From: Sva-07 sp963717385
GTDB taxonomy: Bacteria > Actinomycetota > Acidimicrobiia > Acidimicrobiales > Ilumatobacteraceae
NCBI GenBank assembly: GCA_963717385.1
Contig: CAVQWE010000012.1
Location: forward strand, 104,868 to 168,867
Reading direction: 5' to 3'
DNA: 64,000 nucleotides
In this document: piece by piece, positions 44,482 through 52,275 of the stretch
How the letters are laid out: each line of letters opens with the position of its first letter
How positions within the stretch are numbered: position 1 is the first letter of the stretch
Position numbers and translations under genes: made by a program
The notes under the pieces: generated by a model
The model's input: the letters and a program-made list of their open reading frames with translations, nothing else
Told to the model about the DNA's origin: nothing
Database searches by the model: none

Positions 44482-45313
44482 CGGGACCAGTCTCGCTGCT
44501 CAAACCGATCGCCAGCGCATACACCTCGCGTTTGGGTCGACCGACATTCTTGGCCACTGCCGCGGCAGCGTCGCGTGTCGACGACCCGCCGGCGATCTCG
44601 CCGCGCAGCGCTTCGCGCACGTCGTCGTCGCTGATCGGGCTGTCGTCGATGGGAGCGCCATCGAGCACCAGCACGTATTCGCCGCGCGGTCCACCGATGT
44701 CGATGTCGCCGAGTGGCCCGCGTACGACTTCTTCGTGGAGCTTGGTGAGTTCGCGGGTGACCACGACCTGGCGATCGTCGCCGCAGGTTGCGCGGAGATC
44801 CTCGAGGGTGCGCAGCACGCGATGTGGCGCTTCGTAGATCACGGTCGTGCGATGCTCGCTCGCGATCTCGGCCAGTCGCGCGCCACGATCGGCTCCCTTG
44901 CGGGGGATGAAGCCCTCGAACACGAACCGAGCGCTGGCGAGCCCGCTGATCGTGAGCGCCATGATCGCTGCACTCGGCCCTGGTACGGCGCTGACGTCGT
45001 AGCCGGCGTCGATGACCGCCCGCACGATGCGTTCGCCGGGGTCGGAGATGCCCGGAGTTCCGGCGTCGCTGACGATCGCCACGTCACGCCCATCTCCCAA
45101 CACGCCGAGGACATCAGCGACGCGGCTGAGTTCGGTGTGGTCGTTGCAGACGGCCAATCGTTCGGCGCGCACCCCGGCGTGCTGCAGGAGCAGGCCGGTG
45201 CGGCGGGTGTCCTCGCAACAGATCAGCCCGACATGGGCGAGCACGTCGACCGCACGTGGCGACAGGTCGCCGAGGTTGCCGATCGGTGTCGCAACCAACC
45301 AGAGCGTGCTCAT
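44474..45313 (-). CDS. rsmI: 16S rRNA (cytidine1402-2'-O)-methyltransferase RsmI
   Basis: Protein of 279 residues of the tetrapyrrole-methylase fold. Family motifs: LVATPIGNLGDLSPRAVDVL, CEDTRRTGLLLQHAGV, VSDAGTPGISDPGERIV and GPSAAIMALTISGL, then FEGFIPRKG. It methylates C1402 in the ribosomal P site with SAM. It overlaps the DUF192 gene by four bases and the HAD-IB gene by eight. Confidence 0.95.
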   Translation of the reverse strand: MSTLWLVATPIGNLGDLSPRAVDVLAHVGLICCEDTRRTGLLLQHAGVRAERLAVCNDHTELSRVADVLGVLGDGRDVAIVSDAGTPGISDPGERIVRAVIDAGYDVSAVPGPSAAIMALTISGLASARFVFEGFIPRKGADRGARLAEIASEHRTTVIYEAPHRVLRTLEDLRATCGDDRQVVVTRELTKLHEEVVRGPLGDIDIGGPRGEYVLVLDGAPIDDSPISDDDVREALRGEIAGGSSTRDAAAAVAKNVGRPKREVYALAIGLSSETGPDE

Positions 45314-45657
45314 GCCGTGTGCGAGTCGTCGGGGCGAAGCTCGATTTCGTCGCCGACGCGCAGGCCCCAGCGACCGAACGCACCGCCTTCGGCTTCGATC
45401 ACCCAGCTCGCCCGCCAGACCGGGACGCCGAGCCGGAACCGGTTCATGTGCATGGTCTTGACGACGACGCCCTCATCGTCGAGGTAGGCGACATCGATCG
45501 GAAACCGCATCCCGACCGTGTGGATCCATCGGCACCGCTCGATCACCATTGCCCCGTCGAGGTGGTCTCGTCCGAGCAGGCCGCGGCGCCGTGCTCGGCG
45601 GGTGTCGGCCACCTCGGCCGAGGCCAGTACGCGTGCGTCGCTGACCAACCAAGCCAT
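45310..45657 (-). CDS. DUF192 family protein
   Basis: Protein of 115 residues: ARRRGLLGRDHLDGAMVIE, then WIHTVGMRFPIDVAYLDDEG and MHMNRFRLGVPVWRASWVIE, the core of the DUF192 fold. These small proteins are widespread and their role is not established. No signal peptide is seen, so this one is cytoplasmic. Its stop overlaps the rsmI ATG (ATGA). Confidence 0.88.
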   Translation of the reverse strand: MAWLVSDARVLASAEVADTRRARRRGLLGRDHLDGAMVIERCRWIHTVGMRFPIDVAYLDDEGVVVKTMHMNRFRLGVPVWRASWVIEAEGGAFGRWGLRVGDEIELRPDDSHTA

Positions 45658-45720
45658 CCCCGCAGTGTGCCAGATGTATCGACGGTCACGGTGGGCGCCT
45701 CGGTTCGGATCGTGCTGGGG

Positions 45721-45726
45721 TACGTT
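45721..45726 (+). promoter_or_regulatory. Putative -10 box (TACGTT) upstream of the fetA-like gene
   Basis: TACGTT ends six bases before GTG 45733, the start of a 16-codon leader frame, which in turn overlaps the ABC gene start. Confidence 0.45.
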
Positions 45727-45732
45727 CGGCTC

Positions 45733-45783
45733 GTGGCCGGATTCGCACCGCTGACGCAGTTGATCGACGATGTCGTCGGCTGA
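45733..45783 (+). CDS. Possible leaderless 16-residue leader peptide
   Basis: GTG 45733 begins six bases after a TACGTT box and reads V-A-G-F-A-P-L-T-Q-L-I-D-D-V-V-G to TGA 45783. It overlaps the ATG of the ABC gene (45770) by 14 bases in another frame. The ABC gene itself lacks an SD, so the leader frame could bring ribosomes to it. No homology is known; it is listed because of position only. Confidence 0.35.
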   Translation: MAGFAPLTQLIDDVVG

Positions 45784-46477
45784 CGCGTTCGAGCTGGTCG
45801 GCGTCGACGCCGGCCCGGTGACCGGCGATCCGATTCTGCGCTCGATCGATCTGGTGGTGCCCGCCAATGGTGTGACGGTGCTCGCCGGCCCGTCGGGTGC
45901 CGGCAAGTCGACGCTGTTGCGTTTGTTGAACCGACTCGACGATCCGGTTGCCGGCGAGGTGCGTTGGAGAGGGCGGCCGCTCACCGAATGGCCGCCCACC
46001 GAGTTGCGGCGGCAGGTGGCGATGGTGTTCCAGCGCCCGCCGCTCTTCCAGGGCACCGTGCTCGACAACCTGCGGGTGGCGCTGGCGGATGTCGACGACG
46101 AGCGGGCGGCCCATGTGCTCGAACACGTCGGATTGCGTCGCGAGTTGCTCGATCACGACGCCGACAGTCTGTCGGGCGGCGAGGCGCAGCGGATGTGTGT
46201 GGCTCGAGCGTTGCTCACCGAGCCGGCGGTGTTGTTGGCCGACGAGCCGACCGCGGCGCTCGACCGTGCTGCCCGGGCCACCGTCGAGGACCTCGGCCGC
46301 ATGCTCGCCGATTCGGGCGTCGCCATCATCTGGGTCAGTCACGACACCGATCAGCTCCGCCGCCTCGCCGACCACGTGATCGTGCTCGCCGACGGTGCCG
46401 TGCGTGCCGTTGGCCATCTCGCTGACCTCGACGCCAGCTCCGACCCCCTCGTGCGCCAATCGGTCGGCACCCCATGA
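45770..46477 (+). CDS. fetA: ABC transporter ATP-binding protein, FetA-like
   Basis: Protein of 235 residues. Walker A GPSGAGKSTLLRLLNRL, Q-loop MVFQRPPLF, signature LSGGEAQRMCVARALL, Walker B VLLADEPTAAL and the H-loop WVSHDTDQL. Its partner at 46.6 kb is a UPF0014/FetB permease, and the pair is like the iron or metal exporter FetAB. It could use a 16-codon leader frame for translation. A pair of palindromic repeats separates it from the permease gene. Confidence 0.85.
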   Translation: MSSADAFELVGVDAGPVTGDPILRSIDLVVPANGVTVLAGPSGAGKSTLLRLLNRLDDPVAGEVRWRGRPLTEWPPTELRRQVAMVFQRPPLFQGTVLDNLRVALADVDDERAAHVLEHVGLRRELLDHDADSLSGGEAQRMCVARALLTEPAVLLADEPTAALDRAARATVEDLGRMLADSGVAIIWVSHDTDQLRRLADHVIVLADGAVRAVGHLADLDASSDPLVRQSVGTP

Positions 46478-46480
46478 GCA

Positions 46481-46572
46481 GCGGTTCCCCCCGCCCGGGT
46501 CTGCGGGAACCACGATGGTCGAGTGAGGTCGGTCGTGGTTCCTGGAGACCCGGGCGCCGGGAACCACGATGG
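46481..46572. repeat. GGTTCC-GCGCCCGGGTCTC-GGAACC repeat, inverted pair
   Basis: Copy one (46481-46518) reads CGGTTCCCCCCGCCCGGGT and ends GGGAACCACGATGG; copy two (46531-46572) is inverted in its core (GGAGACCCGGGCGC). The pair splits the fetA-like and fetB-like genes. Confidence 0.75.
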
Positions 46573-46586
46573 GGGGCGACCGCGTG

Positions 46587-47381
46587 ATGATGGCGGTCGA
46601 GCAGGGTGACATCGGCGTGGTCGGCCTCGCCGCATCGGGGATCCTCGTTGCGGTCGCGGTGGCGATCTCGTTGTGGCGCCAACTCGGGCTCGAACGCAGC
46701 CTGCTGTGGGCGTCGCTGCGGGCGTTGGTGCAGTTGCTCGCGGTCGGTTGGGTGCTGCAGTTCGTCGTCGACCCCGACGATCCGCTCGTGTACTCGGTGC
46801 TCTGGATCCTCGCCATGGTGAGTTTCGCCGCCTACACCACGTCGCGCCGAGCCGCCGATGTGCCCAAGGTGTTTCCGCTCTCGCTGCTGGCCTACACGGC
46901 TTCAGCGATCGTCGTCCTCGGTGTGTTGTTCGGCTTCGGGATCTACGACCTCGAGGGCCGCACGCTGGTGCCGCTCGCCGGCATGGTGATCGGCAACTCG
47001 CTCGCCGCGACCGTGCTGGTGTCGCGCCAGCTCCTCATCGCCGCCACCGAGCAGCGCGGCGTGATCGAAGGGCGCCTTGCACTCGGGCTGTCGTCGACCG
47101 AGGCGTTCCGCCCACACCTGCGCCAGGCACTCCGCACAGCGCTCGTGCCGCAGATCGAATCGACCAAGGCGGTGGGGATCGTGTTCCTGCCCGGGGCGAT
47201 GGTCGGATTGATCCTCGCCGGCGTCGATCCTGCCGACGCGGTGAAGGTGCAGGTGTCGGTGATGTATCTCGTGCTCGGCAGCGTGGCGACGACCACGGCG
47301 GTGATGAGCATGGGCATCTCGCGTGAGCTGTTCACCCCGGCGCAGCAGTTGCGTCGGCCCGCCCAGCGAACCGACGACTGA
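46587..47381 (+). CDS. fetB: UPF0014/FetB family permease
   Basis: Protein of 264 residues with about six or seven membrane helices (GLAASGILVAVAVAISL, LVQLLAVGWVLQFVV, ILAMVSFAAYTTSRRAADVP). The family signature MVIGNSLAATVLVSRQL and the later RTALVPQIESTKAVGIVFLPGAM are clear; the latter is a coupling loop for the ATPase. E. coli FetB exports iron with FetA. ATG 46587 is preceded by a possible GTG at 46584; the ATG at 46569 lies in the repeat. Confidence 0.88.
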   Translation: MMAVEQGDIGVVGLAASGILVAVAVAISLWRQLGLERSLLWASLRALVQLLAVGWVLQFVVDPDDPLVYSVLWILAMVSFAAYTTSRRAADVPKVFPLSLLAYTASAIVVLGVLFGFGIYDLEGRTLVPLAGMVIGNSLAATVLVSRQLLIAATEQRGVIEGRLALGLSSTEAFRPHLRQALRTALVPQIESTKAVGIVFLPGAMVGLILAGVDPADAVKVQVSVMYLVLGSVATTTAVMSMGISRELFTPAQQLRRPAQRTDD

Positions 47382-47426
47382 GGGCCCGGACGGCGCGGGC
47401 GGCCGTCGACTTGGGTCGGCCGGCGG

Positions 47427-48515
47427 TCACACGTTGAAGCGGAACTCCATCACGTCGCCGTCTTGGGCGATGTAGTCCTTGCCTTCGACGCGCATCTTGC
47501 CGGCGTCCTTGGCAGCGTTCCACGAGCCGAGGGCGAGCAGTTCGTCCCACTGGATCACCTCGGCCTTGATGAACCCGCGCTGGAAGTCGGTGTGGATGCG
47601 ACCCGCACATTGCGGCGCAGTCGACCCCTCGTGGAAGGTCCAGGCTCGCGATTCCTTCTCGCCAGTGGTGAGGTACGTGCGCAACCCGAGCAGGTGATAG
47701 GCGGAGCGGACCATCCGGAACAGGGCGCCTTCGCCGAGCCCGAACCCTTCGAGGATCTCGGCGCGCTCGACGGGGTCTTCGATCGCGGCCGCCTCGGCTT
47801 CCATCTGCACGCACATGCCGATGACTTCGACGTTGTCGCCAGCGTTGTTGAACTCGGCGGCGACCAGCGCTTCCTTCTCGGGGATCGACTCGATGTCGTC
47901 CTCGCCGACGTTGACCACCACGAGCACCCGCCGGTTCGTGAGCAGGAAGTAGGGGGCGAGCGCCTCGCGCACGTCGTCCTTCAGGCCGGCGCGATAGAGG
48001 GGTAGTCCTTCGGAGAGCGCCTCGTAGGCGACCTCGAGGTACTCGGTCTCCTGGGCCATCGCCTTGTCGAGCTTCGCCTGGCGCTTGGTCTGGTGGAGGC
48101 GCTTCTCGACGGTTTCGAGATCCGCCAATGCGAGTTCGATCTCGACGACTCGAAGGTGTTCGAGCGGGTCGGACGGCCCGGTGATGTCGTCGTTGACGAA
48201 CGCCCGCAGCACGAACACGATCGCGTCGACTTCGCGGATGTTCGCGAGGAACTTGTTGCCGAGACCTTCGCCCTGGCTGGCGCCCTCGACGAGCCCACCG
48301 ATGTCGACCACCTCGACCGAGGCGTGAATGGTCTGCTTCGACTTCGACATCTCGCTGAGTCGATCGAGTCGCTCGTCGGGCACCTTGGCGACGCCGATGT
48401 TGGGGTCCTTCGTGGCGAACGGGTACGGCGCTGCGAGGGCGCCACCACCGGTCAGCGCGTTGTACAGCGAGCTCTTGCCCGCGTTGGGGAGACCGACGAG
48501 TCCGAAACGTTCCAT
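47427..48515 (-). CDS. ychF: YchF/Ola1 family redox-regulated ATPase
   Basis: Protein of 362 residues (family 363). P-loop RFGLVGLPNAGKSSLYNALTG; G2/G3 region VVDIGGLVEGASQGEGLGN; an unusual nucleotide-specificity motif in place of NKxD, as in YchF, which prefers ATP; C-terminal TGS domain with TFHEGSTAPQCAGRIHTDFQ. It associates with ribosomes. A TAGCCT box lies ten bases before ATG 48515. The frame upstream runs without a stop into the frameshifted AbiEi-like gene, but the start here is clear. Confidence 0.95.
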   Translation of the reverse strand: MERFGLVGLPNAGKSSLYNALTGGGALAAPYPFATKDPNIGVAKVPDERLDRLSEMSKSKQTIHASVEVVDIGGLVEGASQGEGLGNKFLANIREVDAIVFVLRAFVNDDITGPSDPLEHLRVVEIELALADLETVEKRLHQTKRQAKLDKAMAQETEYLEVAYEALSEGLPLYRAGLKDDVREALAPYFLLTNRRVLVVVNVGEDDIESIPEKEALVAAEFNNAGDNVEVIGMCVQMEAEAAAIEDPVERAEILEGFGLGEGALFRMVRSAYHLLGLRTYLTTGEKESRAWTFHEGSTAPQCAGRIHTDFQRGFIKAEVIQWDELLALGSWNAAKDAGKMRVEGKDYIAQDGDVMEFRFNV

Positions 48516-48564
48516 GAGCCGTCCGAGGCTACCGACGCATGTGCGCCCTCGCCGCGGCTCGGGT

Positions 48565-49482
48565 TCAGGCGGCGTCGGCGGGCTGGTGTGGGCCCACGTG
48601 TCGAGCGCAGCGCGGATGCGGTCGGCGGTCGCCTTCGGACGCGAGATGATCGCTCGATACGTGAACCGCAGCACGATCCAGCCGGCGCCGATCAGACGCG
48701 CGTCGCGCTCGCGATCGCGCTCGAAATTGTCTCGTTCGCGACCGTGGTGTTCCCAGCGGTCGCACTCGAGGATCACCGGGGTGCGGCGAACCTGGAAGTC
48801 GACCTCGATGCCCTCGATCACCGGATGGAAGTCGAGCGCCGGAAGGCCGTACTGCTGCGCGAGCCGGTCGAACGCCGTCTTCGAGCATCGTGTCGGTCGG
48901 CTTGGCGTCGATCGACCAGTCGGCGATGGCATCACGCACCGCCACCACGCCACCGCGCCCCGGACGGCCATGTTCGGCGGCCGCGGTGTCGAGCGCTTCG
49001 AGCGAGGCGAGCTTGGTGGTGATCGCATGGCCGACGGCGTCGTGGAGCGAGCCGGGGTCGACGGCGCCGAGGTCGAGCAGCGTCCGCACGATGTTGGTGC
49101 ACGGGATGCTGAATCGGTGCTGCGGAACGAGTCGTGCGAGGTCTCGTGGGCGGTGAACCAGCACGCCATCGAGGTGCACGTCGCGCCGTTGCTGGGCGAC
49201 GAGCACGTCGACCGGGTCGTGGTCGGGGCGGGGGATTCCCCACAGACGTGCCGCCGACCGGTGCGAGGCGATCGCTCCTGCGCCCACTGCGAACACCGCT
49301 GCGATGATCCGTTGTTCGGCGGTGTCGGGCGTGCCGTGCAGGCGGGCCACGTGGGGGTGGATCTGCTCGATCGTGCCCGCCTTGATGGCCCGGTACCAGG
49401 CAGCGCGGGAGAGCCCCGATGCCTCGAGGGTGATGATGCCGTGGTGGCCGCGGGCCCAGTCGTCGAAGTCTGACAGTCGCAT
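48565..49482 (-). CDS. AbiEi-like antitoxin/DUF559 protein, second copy (frameshifted)
   Basis: About 305 residues. N-terminal AbiEi-type region: FDDWARGHHGIITLEASGLS and YRAIKAGTIEQIHPHVARL, then RSAARLWGIP. The frame changes near 48880, where the DUF559 part begins (AFDRLAQQYGLPALDFHPVI, VILECDRWEHHGRERDNFER, GAGWIVLRFTYRAI). A second change near 48590 is needed to reach the stop at 48565; the 918-base length is a multiple of three, so the two cancel. No toxin gene is adjacent. It shares architecture with the gene at 34.6-35.5 kb. Confidence 0.68.
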   Translation of the reverse strand: MRLSDFDDWARGHHGIITLEASGLSRAAWYRAIKAGTIEQIHPHVARLHGTPDTAEQRIIAAVFAVGAGAIASHRSAARLWGIPRPDHDPVDVLVAQQRRDVHLDGVLVHRPRDLARLVPQHRFSIPCTNIVRTLLDLGAVDPGSLHDAVGHAITTKLASLEALDTAAAEHGRPGRGGVVAVRDAIADWSIDAKPTDTMLEDGVRPARAAVRPSGARLPSGDRGHRGRLPGSPHPGDPRVRPLGTPRSRTRQFRARSRARRASDRRRLDRAAVHVSSDHLASEGDRRPHPRCARHVGPHQPADAA

Positions 49483-49568
49483 GCCCGGACAGTGGGCGCC
49501 GGGTTCGGGAGAGAGGAATCCGACCCGGCGCGGACAGATGCCAGAGCTGGCCGACACGCCGGCGCGGG

Positions 49569-49574
49569 TACCAT
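49569..49574 (+). promoter_or_regulatory. Putative -10 box (TACCAT) of the PHP gene
   Basis: TACCAT ends seven bases before ATG 49582; no SD is present. Confidence 0.5.
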
Positions 49575-49581
49575 CGCCGCG

Positions 49582-50602
49582 ATGACGCCCGAGCAGGCGC
49601 TGCTGCGCGTGATCCACTGCCTCGACCGGGCCCGCGAGTCGGGCTTCAAGGCCAAGGCATTCGCCCGGGCGCTCGACGTGGTGCGCTCCACTCCCGCCGA
49701 GGAACTCGCCGAACGTGCGGCTGCTGGCACACTGACCGATCTCGACGGCATCGGGTCGTCGACAGCCGCCGTGATCGCCGATGCGCTCGCTGGACGGGAG
49801 CCCGCCTACCTCGCCAAGATCGAGGCCGAGTCGCAGGTGCCGATCACGCCCGAAGGTCAGCTGTACCGCAACGCGCTCAAGGGCGACTGCCACCTTCACT
49901 CCACCTGGAGCGACGGCGGAGCGCCGATCGAAGCGATGGCGGCCACGGCGATGGCGATCGGCCACGAGTACATGGTGCAGACCGACCACTCGGCTCGCCT
50001 CACGATCGCCCACGGCCTCGACGAGCAGCGGTTGAGCCGAGCAACTCGATCAGATCGCCGCCGTCAACGCCGACATCGCCGCCGCCGGGCACGACTTCCG
50101 GATCCTGTCGGGGATGGAGGTCGACATTCTCGAAGACGGTGCGCTCGATCTCGCCGATCACATGTTGGAGCGTCTCGATGTGGTGGTCGCCAGCGTGCAT
50201 TCGAAGCTGCGGATGGAGCGCCAGCAGATGACCGAACGGATGCTGATGGCGGTGGCGTCACCGCATGTCGACATCCTCGGGCATTGCACCGGCCGCATGA
50301 TCGGCAAGCGTCCGCCGTCGGAGTTCGACGCCGACTACGTGTTCGCGGCGTGCGCGCAGTTCAACACCGCGGTCGAGATCAACTGCCGCCCCGAGCGGCT
50401 CGATCCGCCACGGGAGCTCCTCGATGTGGCGATCGAGTTCGGCTGCTGGTTCTCGATCGACTCCGACGCGCACGCCACCGGCCAACTCGAATGGCAACCG
50501 CTCGGTTGCGATCGGGCCGCTGAGCGCAACGTGCCGATCGATCGGATCATCAACACCCTCGGTGCCGACGACCTCCTCGCCTGGACCGCCGTAACCCCCT
50601 GA
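49582..50602 (+). CDS. PHP-domain phosphoesterase with N-terminal HhH (PolX-like; frameshift near 50038)
   Basis: 339 residues after removing one C near 50038, restoring LSEQLDQIAAVNADIAA. The N-terminal ~75 residues contain helix-hairpin-helix repeats as in DNA polymerase X (GTLTDLDGIGSSTAAVIADAL). The PHP domain has CHLHSTWSDGGAP, QTDHSARLTIA, SGMEVDILEDG, VVVASVHSKL, DILGHCTGR and SIDSDAHATGQL, a full set of metal ligands. The polymerase domain is absent. Likely a DNA-related nuclease or phosphatase. Confidence 0.85.
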
Positions 50603-50618
50603 CCGCCACCTCCTCGAC

Positions 50619-50669
50619 CGAAAAATCCCCCGAACGTGACGCTCACCGTCACGAACGAGGGTGATTTCG
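50619..50669. repeat. GTGACG/CGTCAC intergenic palindrome, copy 5
   Basis: CCGAAAAATCCCCCGAACG, core CGTGACGCTCACCGTCACG, then AACGAGGGTGATTTCG. It lies between the convergent PHP and beta-lactamase-fold genes. Confidence 0.78.
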
Positions 50670-50681
50670 CAGTGCGCTCAC

Positions 50682-50731
50682 AAATGTCCCCCGAACGTGA
50701 CGTTCAGCGTCACAAACGGGGGATTTTTCGG
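50682..50731. repeat. GTGACG/CGTCAC intergenic palindrome, copy 6
   Basis: AAATGTCCCCCGAACGTGAC, core GTGACGTTCAGCGTCAC, then AAACGGGGGATTTTTCGG. Twelve bases after copy 5 in the same gap. Confidence 0.78.
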
Positions 50732-50750
50732 AATGGTGGCGGGCGGGAGG

Positions 50751-51917
50751 TCAGGACGTGAGGGCGCCGTAGGCGGCGAGGAGGAGGCTGGCGCCGCGGA
50801 GGTCGCCGGTGGTGCCTTCGCCCATCTTGTTCATCACGTAGCTGAAGCTCATGCCGGCATCGACGTCGATGATCGCCAGTGAGCCGCCCCAGCCACCCCA
50901 GAACGCAGTGCGCGGGTTCGGCACCGGCAGCATCGGGCCCGGTAGCCCGAAGCCCATGCCCATCGTCACCTCGAGCGGGAGGATCAGGTCGGGACCTTCG
51001 ATCTGCTGGTCGAAGATGCGGGCGACGCCGTCGTCGGACAGCAGCGTGACGCCCCGGGCGGTTCCGCCGCACGCCGTCGGGGTGTGGCACAGCGCCACCG
51101 AACGGGCGTTGCCGTGGCCGCCGGCGGCCGGTACTTCGGCGCGACGCCAGTCCTTGCGCCAGGAGAACTCGGCGGCGAGCGCCGGGTTCCCGAGCGTGCG
51201 CATGGCGATCGAGTCGGGGGCGATGTCGGTGCCGCCCAGACCGGACGATGGAGGAATCACCCGGGCGACACGCGAATCGCACGACTCGGGTGTGCCGATG
51301 TGGAAGTCGGCGCCGAGCGGGCCGGCGACCTCGTCGGCGAAGAAGGTGCCGAGCGATCGGCCGGTGACCCGCTTGACGATCTCGCCGAGCAGGTAGCCCT
51401 GGCTGATCGCGTGATATCCCGACTGCGAACCCGGTTCCCACCACGGCGTCTGACGGGCGTGGATGCCGACGAGCTTGTCGTGATCGAGCAGGTCGGCGAC
51501 CTCGAGCGGTTGGTCCCACCCGGACAGTCCGGCGGTGTGGCTGAGTACGTGCCGGGTGGCGACGGCCTCTTTGCCGCCGGCCGCGAACTCGGGCCAGTAG
51601 GTGGCGATCGGTTCGTACAGGTCGAGTTCGCCGCGGTCGGCGAGCATCAGACAGCAGAGCGCCGCCATCGTCTTGGTGGTCGACCACACGTTGATGATCG
51701 TGTCCTGCTGCCAGTCGCCGTCGACGCCGGGTGCGCCTGATACGTCGTCGTCGGGTCCGTCGAAGGTGGCGGTGCCTCCCCACAGGTCGACGACGAACTC
51801 GCCGCCGACGGTGATCGCCACCGACGCTCCCACGTCTTGTCCCGTGTCGAAGTTGTTCTCGAAGGCGACCTGGACTGCCTCGAACCCGGGTGCGACGGTG
51901 CCGTGGATCTGTGCCAT
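50751..51917 (-). CDS. Beta-lactamase-fold serine hydrolase (class C / EstB-like)
   Basis: Protein of 388 residues. The nucleophile motif is NVWSTTKTMAALC (SxxK as STTK), the second motif GYHAISQGYLLGEIV (Tyr-His-Ala in place of YxN, as in esterases), and a C-terminal AFWGGWGGSLAIIDVD replaces the KTG box. No signal peptide, so it is cytoplasmic and probably an esterase, not a penicillin-binding enzyme. ATG 51917 follows TACCTT by six bases. Confidence 0.87.
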   Translation of the reverse strand: MAQIHGTVAPGFEAVQVAFENNFDTGQDVGASVAITVGGEFVVDLWGGTATFDGPDDDVSGAPGVDGDWQQDTIINVWSTTKTMAALCCLMLADRGELDLYEPIATYWPEFAAGGKEAVATRHVLSHTAGLSGWDQPLEVADLLDHDKLVGIHARQTPWWEPGSQSGYHAISQGYLLGEIVKRVTGRSLGTFFADEVAGPLGADFHIGTPESCDSRVARVIPPSSGLGGTDIAPDSIAMRTLGNPALAAEFSWRKDWRRAEVPAAGGHGNARSVALCHTPTACGGTARGVTLLSDDGVARIFDQQIEGPDLILPLEVTMGMGFGLPGPMLPVPNPRTAFWGGWGGSLAIIDVDAGMSFSYVMNKMGEGTTGDLRGASLLLAAYGALTS

Positions 51918-51923
51918 CGCCGC

Positions 51924-51929
51924 AAGGTA
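51924..51929 (-). promoter_or_regulatory. Putative -10 box (TACCTT) of the serine hydrolase gene
   Basis: Minus-strand TACCTT ends six bases before ATG 51917. Confidence 0.45.
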
Positions 51930-52024
51930 GACCGCCGTTTCCATTCGCGTGTCATTGCGAATGACCGGGCCCAGCCGAACTGCAACGCGAATGCGGGTTG
52001 GTTGGGGTCGATCGTCGAGCGCCG

Positions 52025-52030
52025 TAGCAT
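52025..52030 (+). promoter_or_regulatory. Putative -10 box (TAGCAT) of the bL37 gene
   Basis: TAGCAT ends nine bases before ATG 52040, implying little or no leader. Confidence 0.4.
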
Positions 52031-52039
52031 GGCGTGCCT

Positions 52040-52123
52040 ATGTCGAAGAAGACCAAGAAGAAGAAGGCCAAGATGCGCCGCTCGAAGGCGAATCACGGCA
52101 AGCGCCCCAACATGGGTCGCTGA
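52040..52123 (+). CDS. Ribosomal mini-protein bL37-like
   Basis: A 27-residue basic protein: MSKKTKKKKAKMRRSKANHG followed by KRPNMGR. The C-terminal string SKANHGKRPN is the hallmark of bL37, the tiny large-subunit protein seen in mycobacterial ribosomes. A -10-like TAGCAT lies just upstream, and a strong hairpin (52167-52213) follows, so it looks like an independent monocistronic gene. Confidence 0.85.
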   Translation: MSKKTKKKKAKMRRSKANHGKRPNMGR

Positions 52124-52166
52124 ACCCATCGATCGCGCAGGCTCCGTTCGGGGCAGCGCGCCACTG

Positions 52167-52213
52167 AAGCGCCCGCTGGGCCGCTCCTTTCGGAGCTGCC
52201 GACCGGGCGCTTT
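52167..52213 (+). terminator. Intrinsic-type hairpin after bL37
   Basis: AAGCGCCCG and CGGGCGCTT form a 9-bp stem enclosing a second smaller hairpin (GCTCC/GGAGC around TTTC), followed by TTTGTCGCGTTT. Confidence 0.7.
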
Positions 52214-52275
52214 GTCGCGTTTGCGGCCAGGTGCCCGGCTTCGGTCAATCGCCCCCGGCGGGCGAGACTGCACCG

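Noticed and set aside
47427..49751. Apparent fusion of DUF559 to YchF
   Set aside because: The YchF start is canonical and the upstream part is the frame-broken AbiEi-like gene; no such fusion is known and the length points to two cancelling shifts.
32896..50731. Repeated palindromes considered as a CRISPR array
   Set aside because: Copies are dispersed singly, lack regular spacing and unique spacers, and no cas genes are present.
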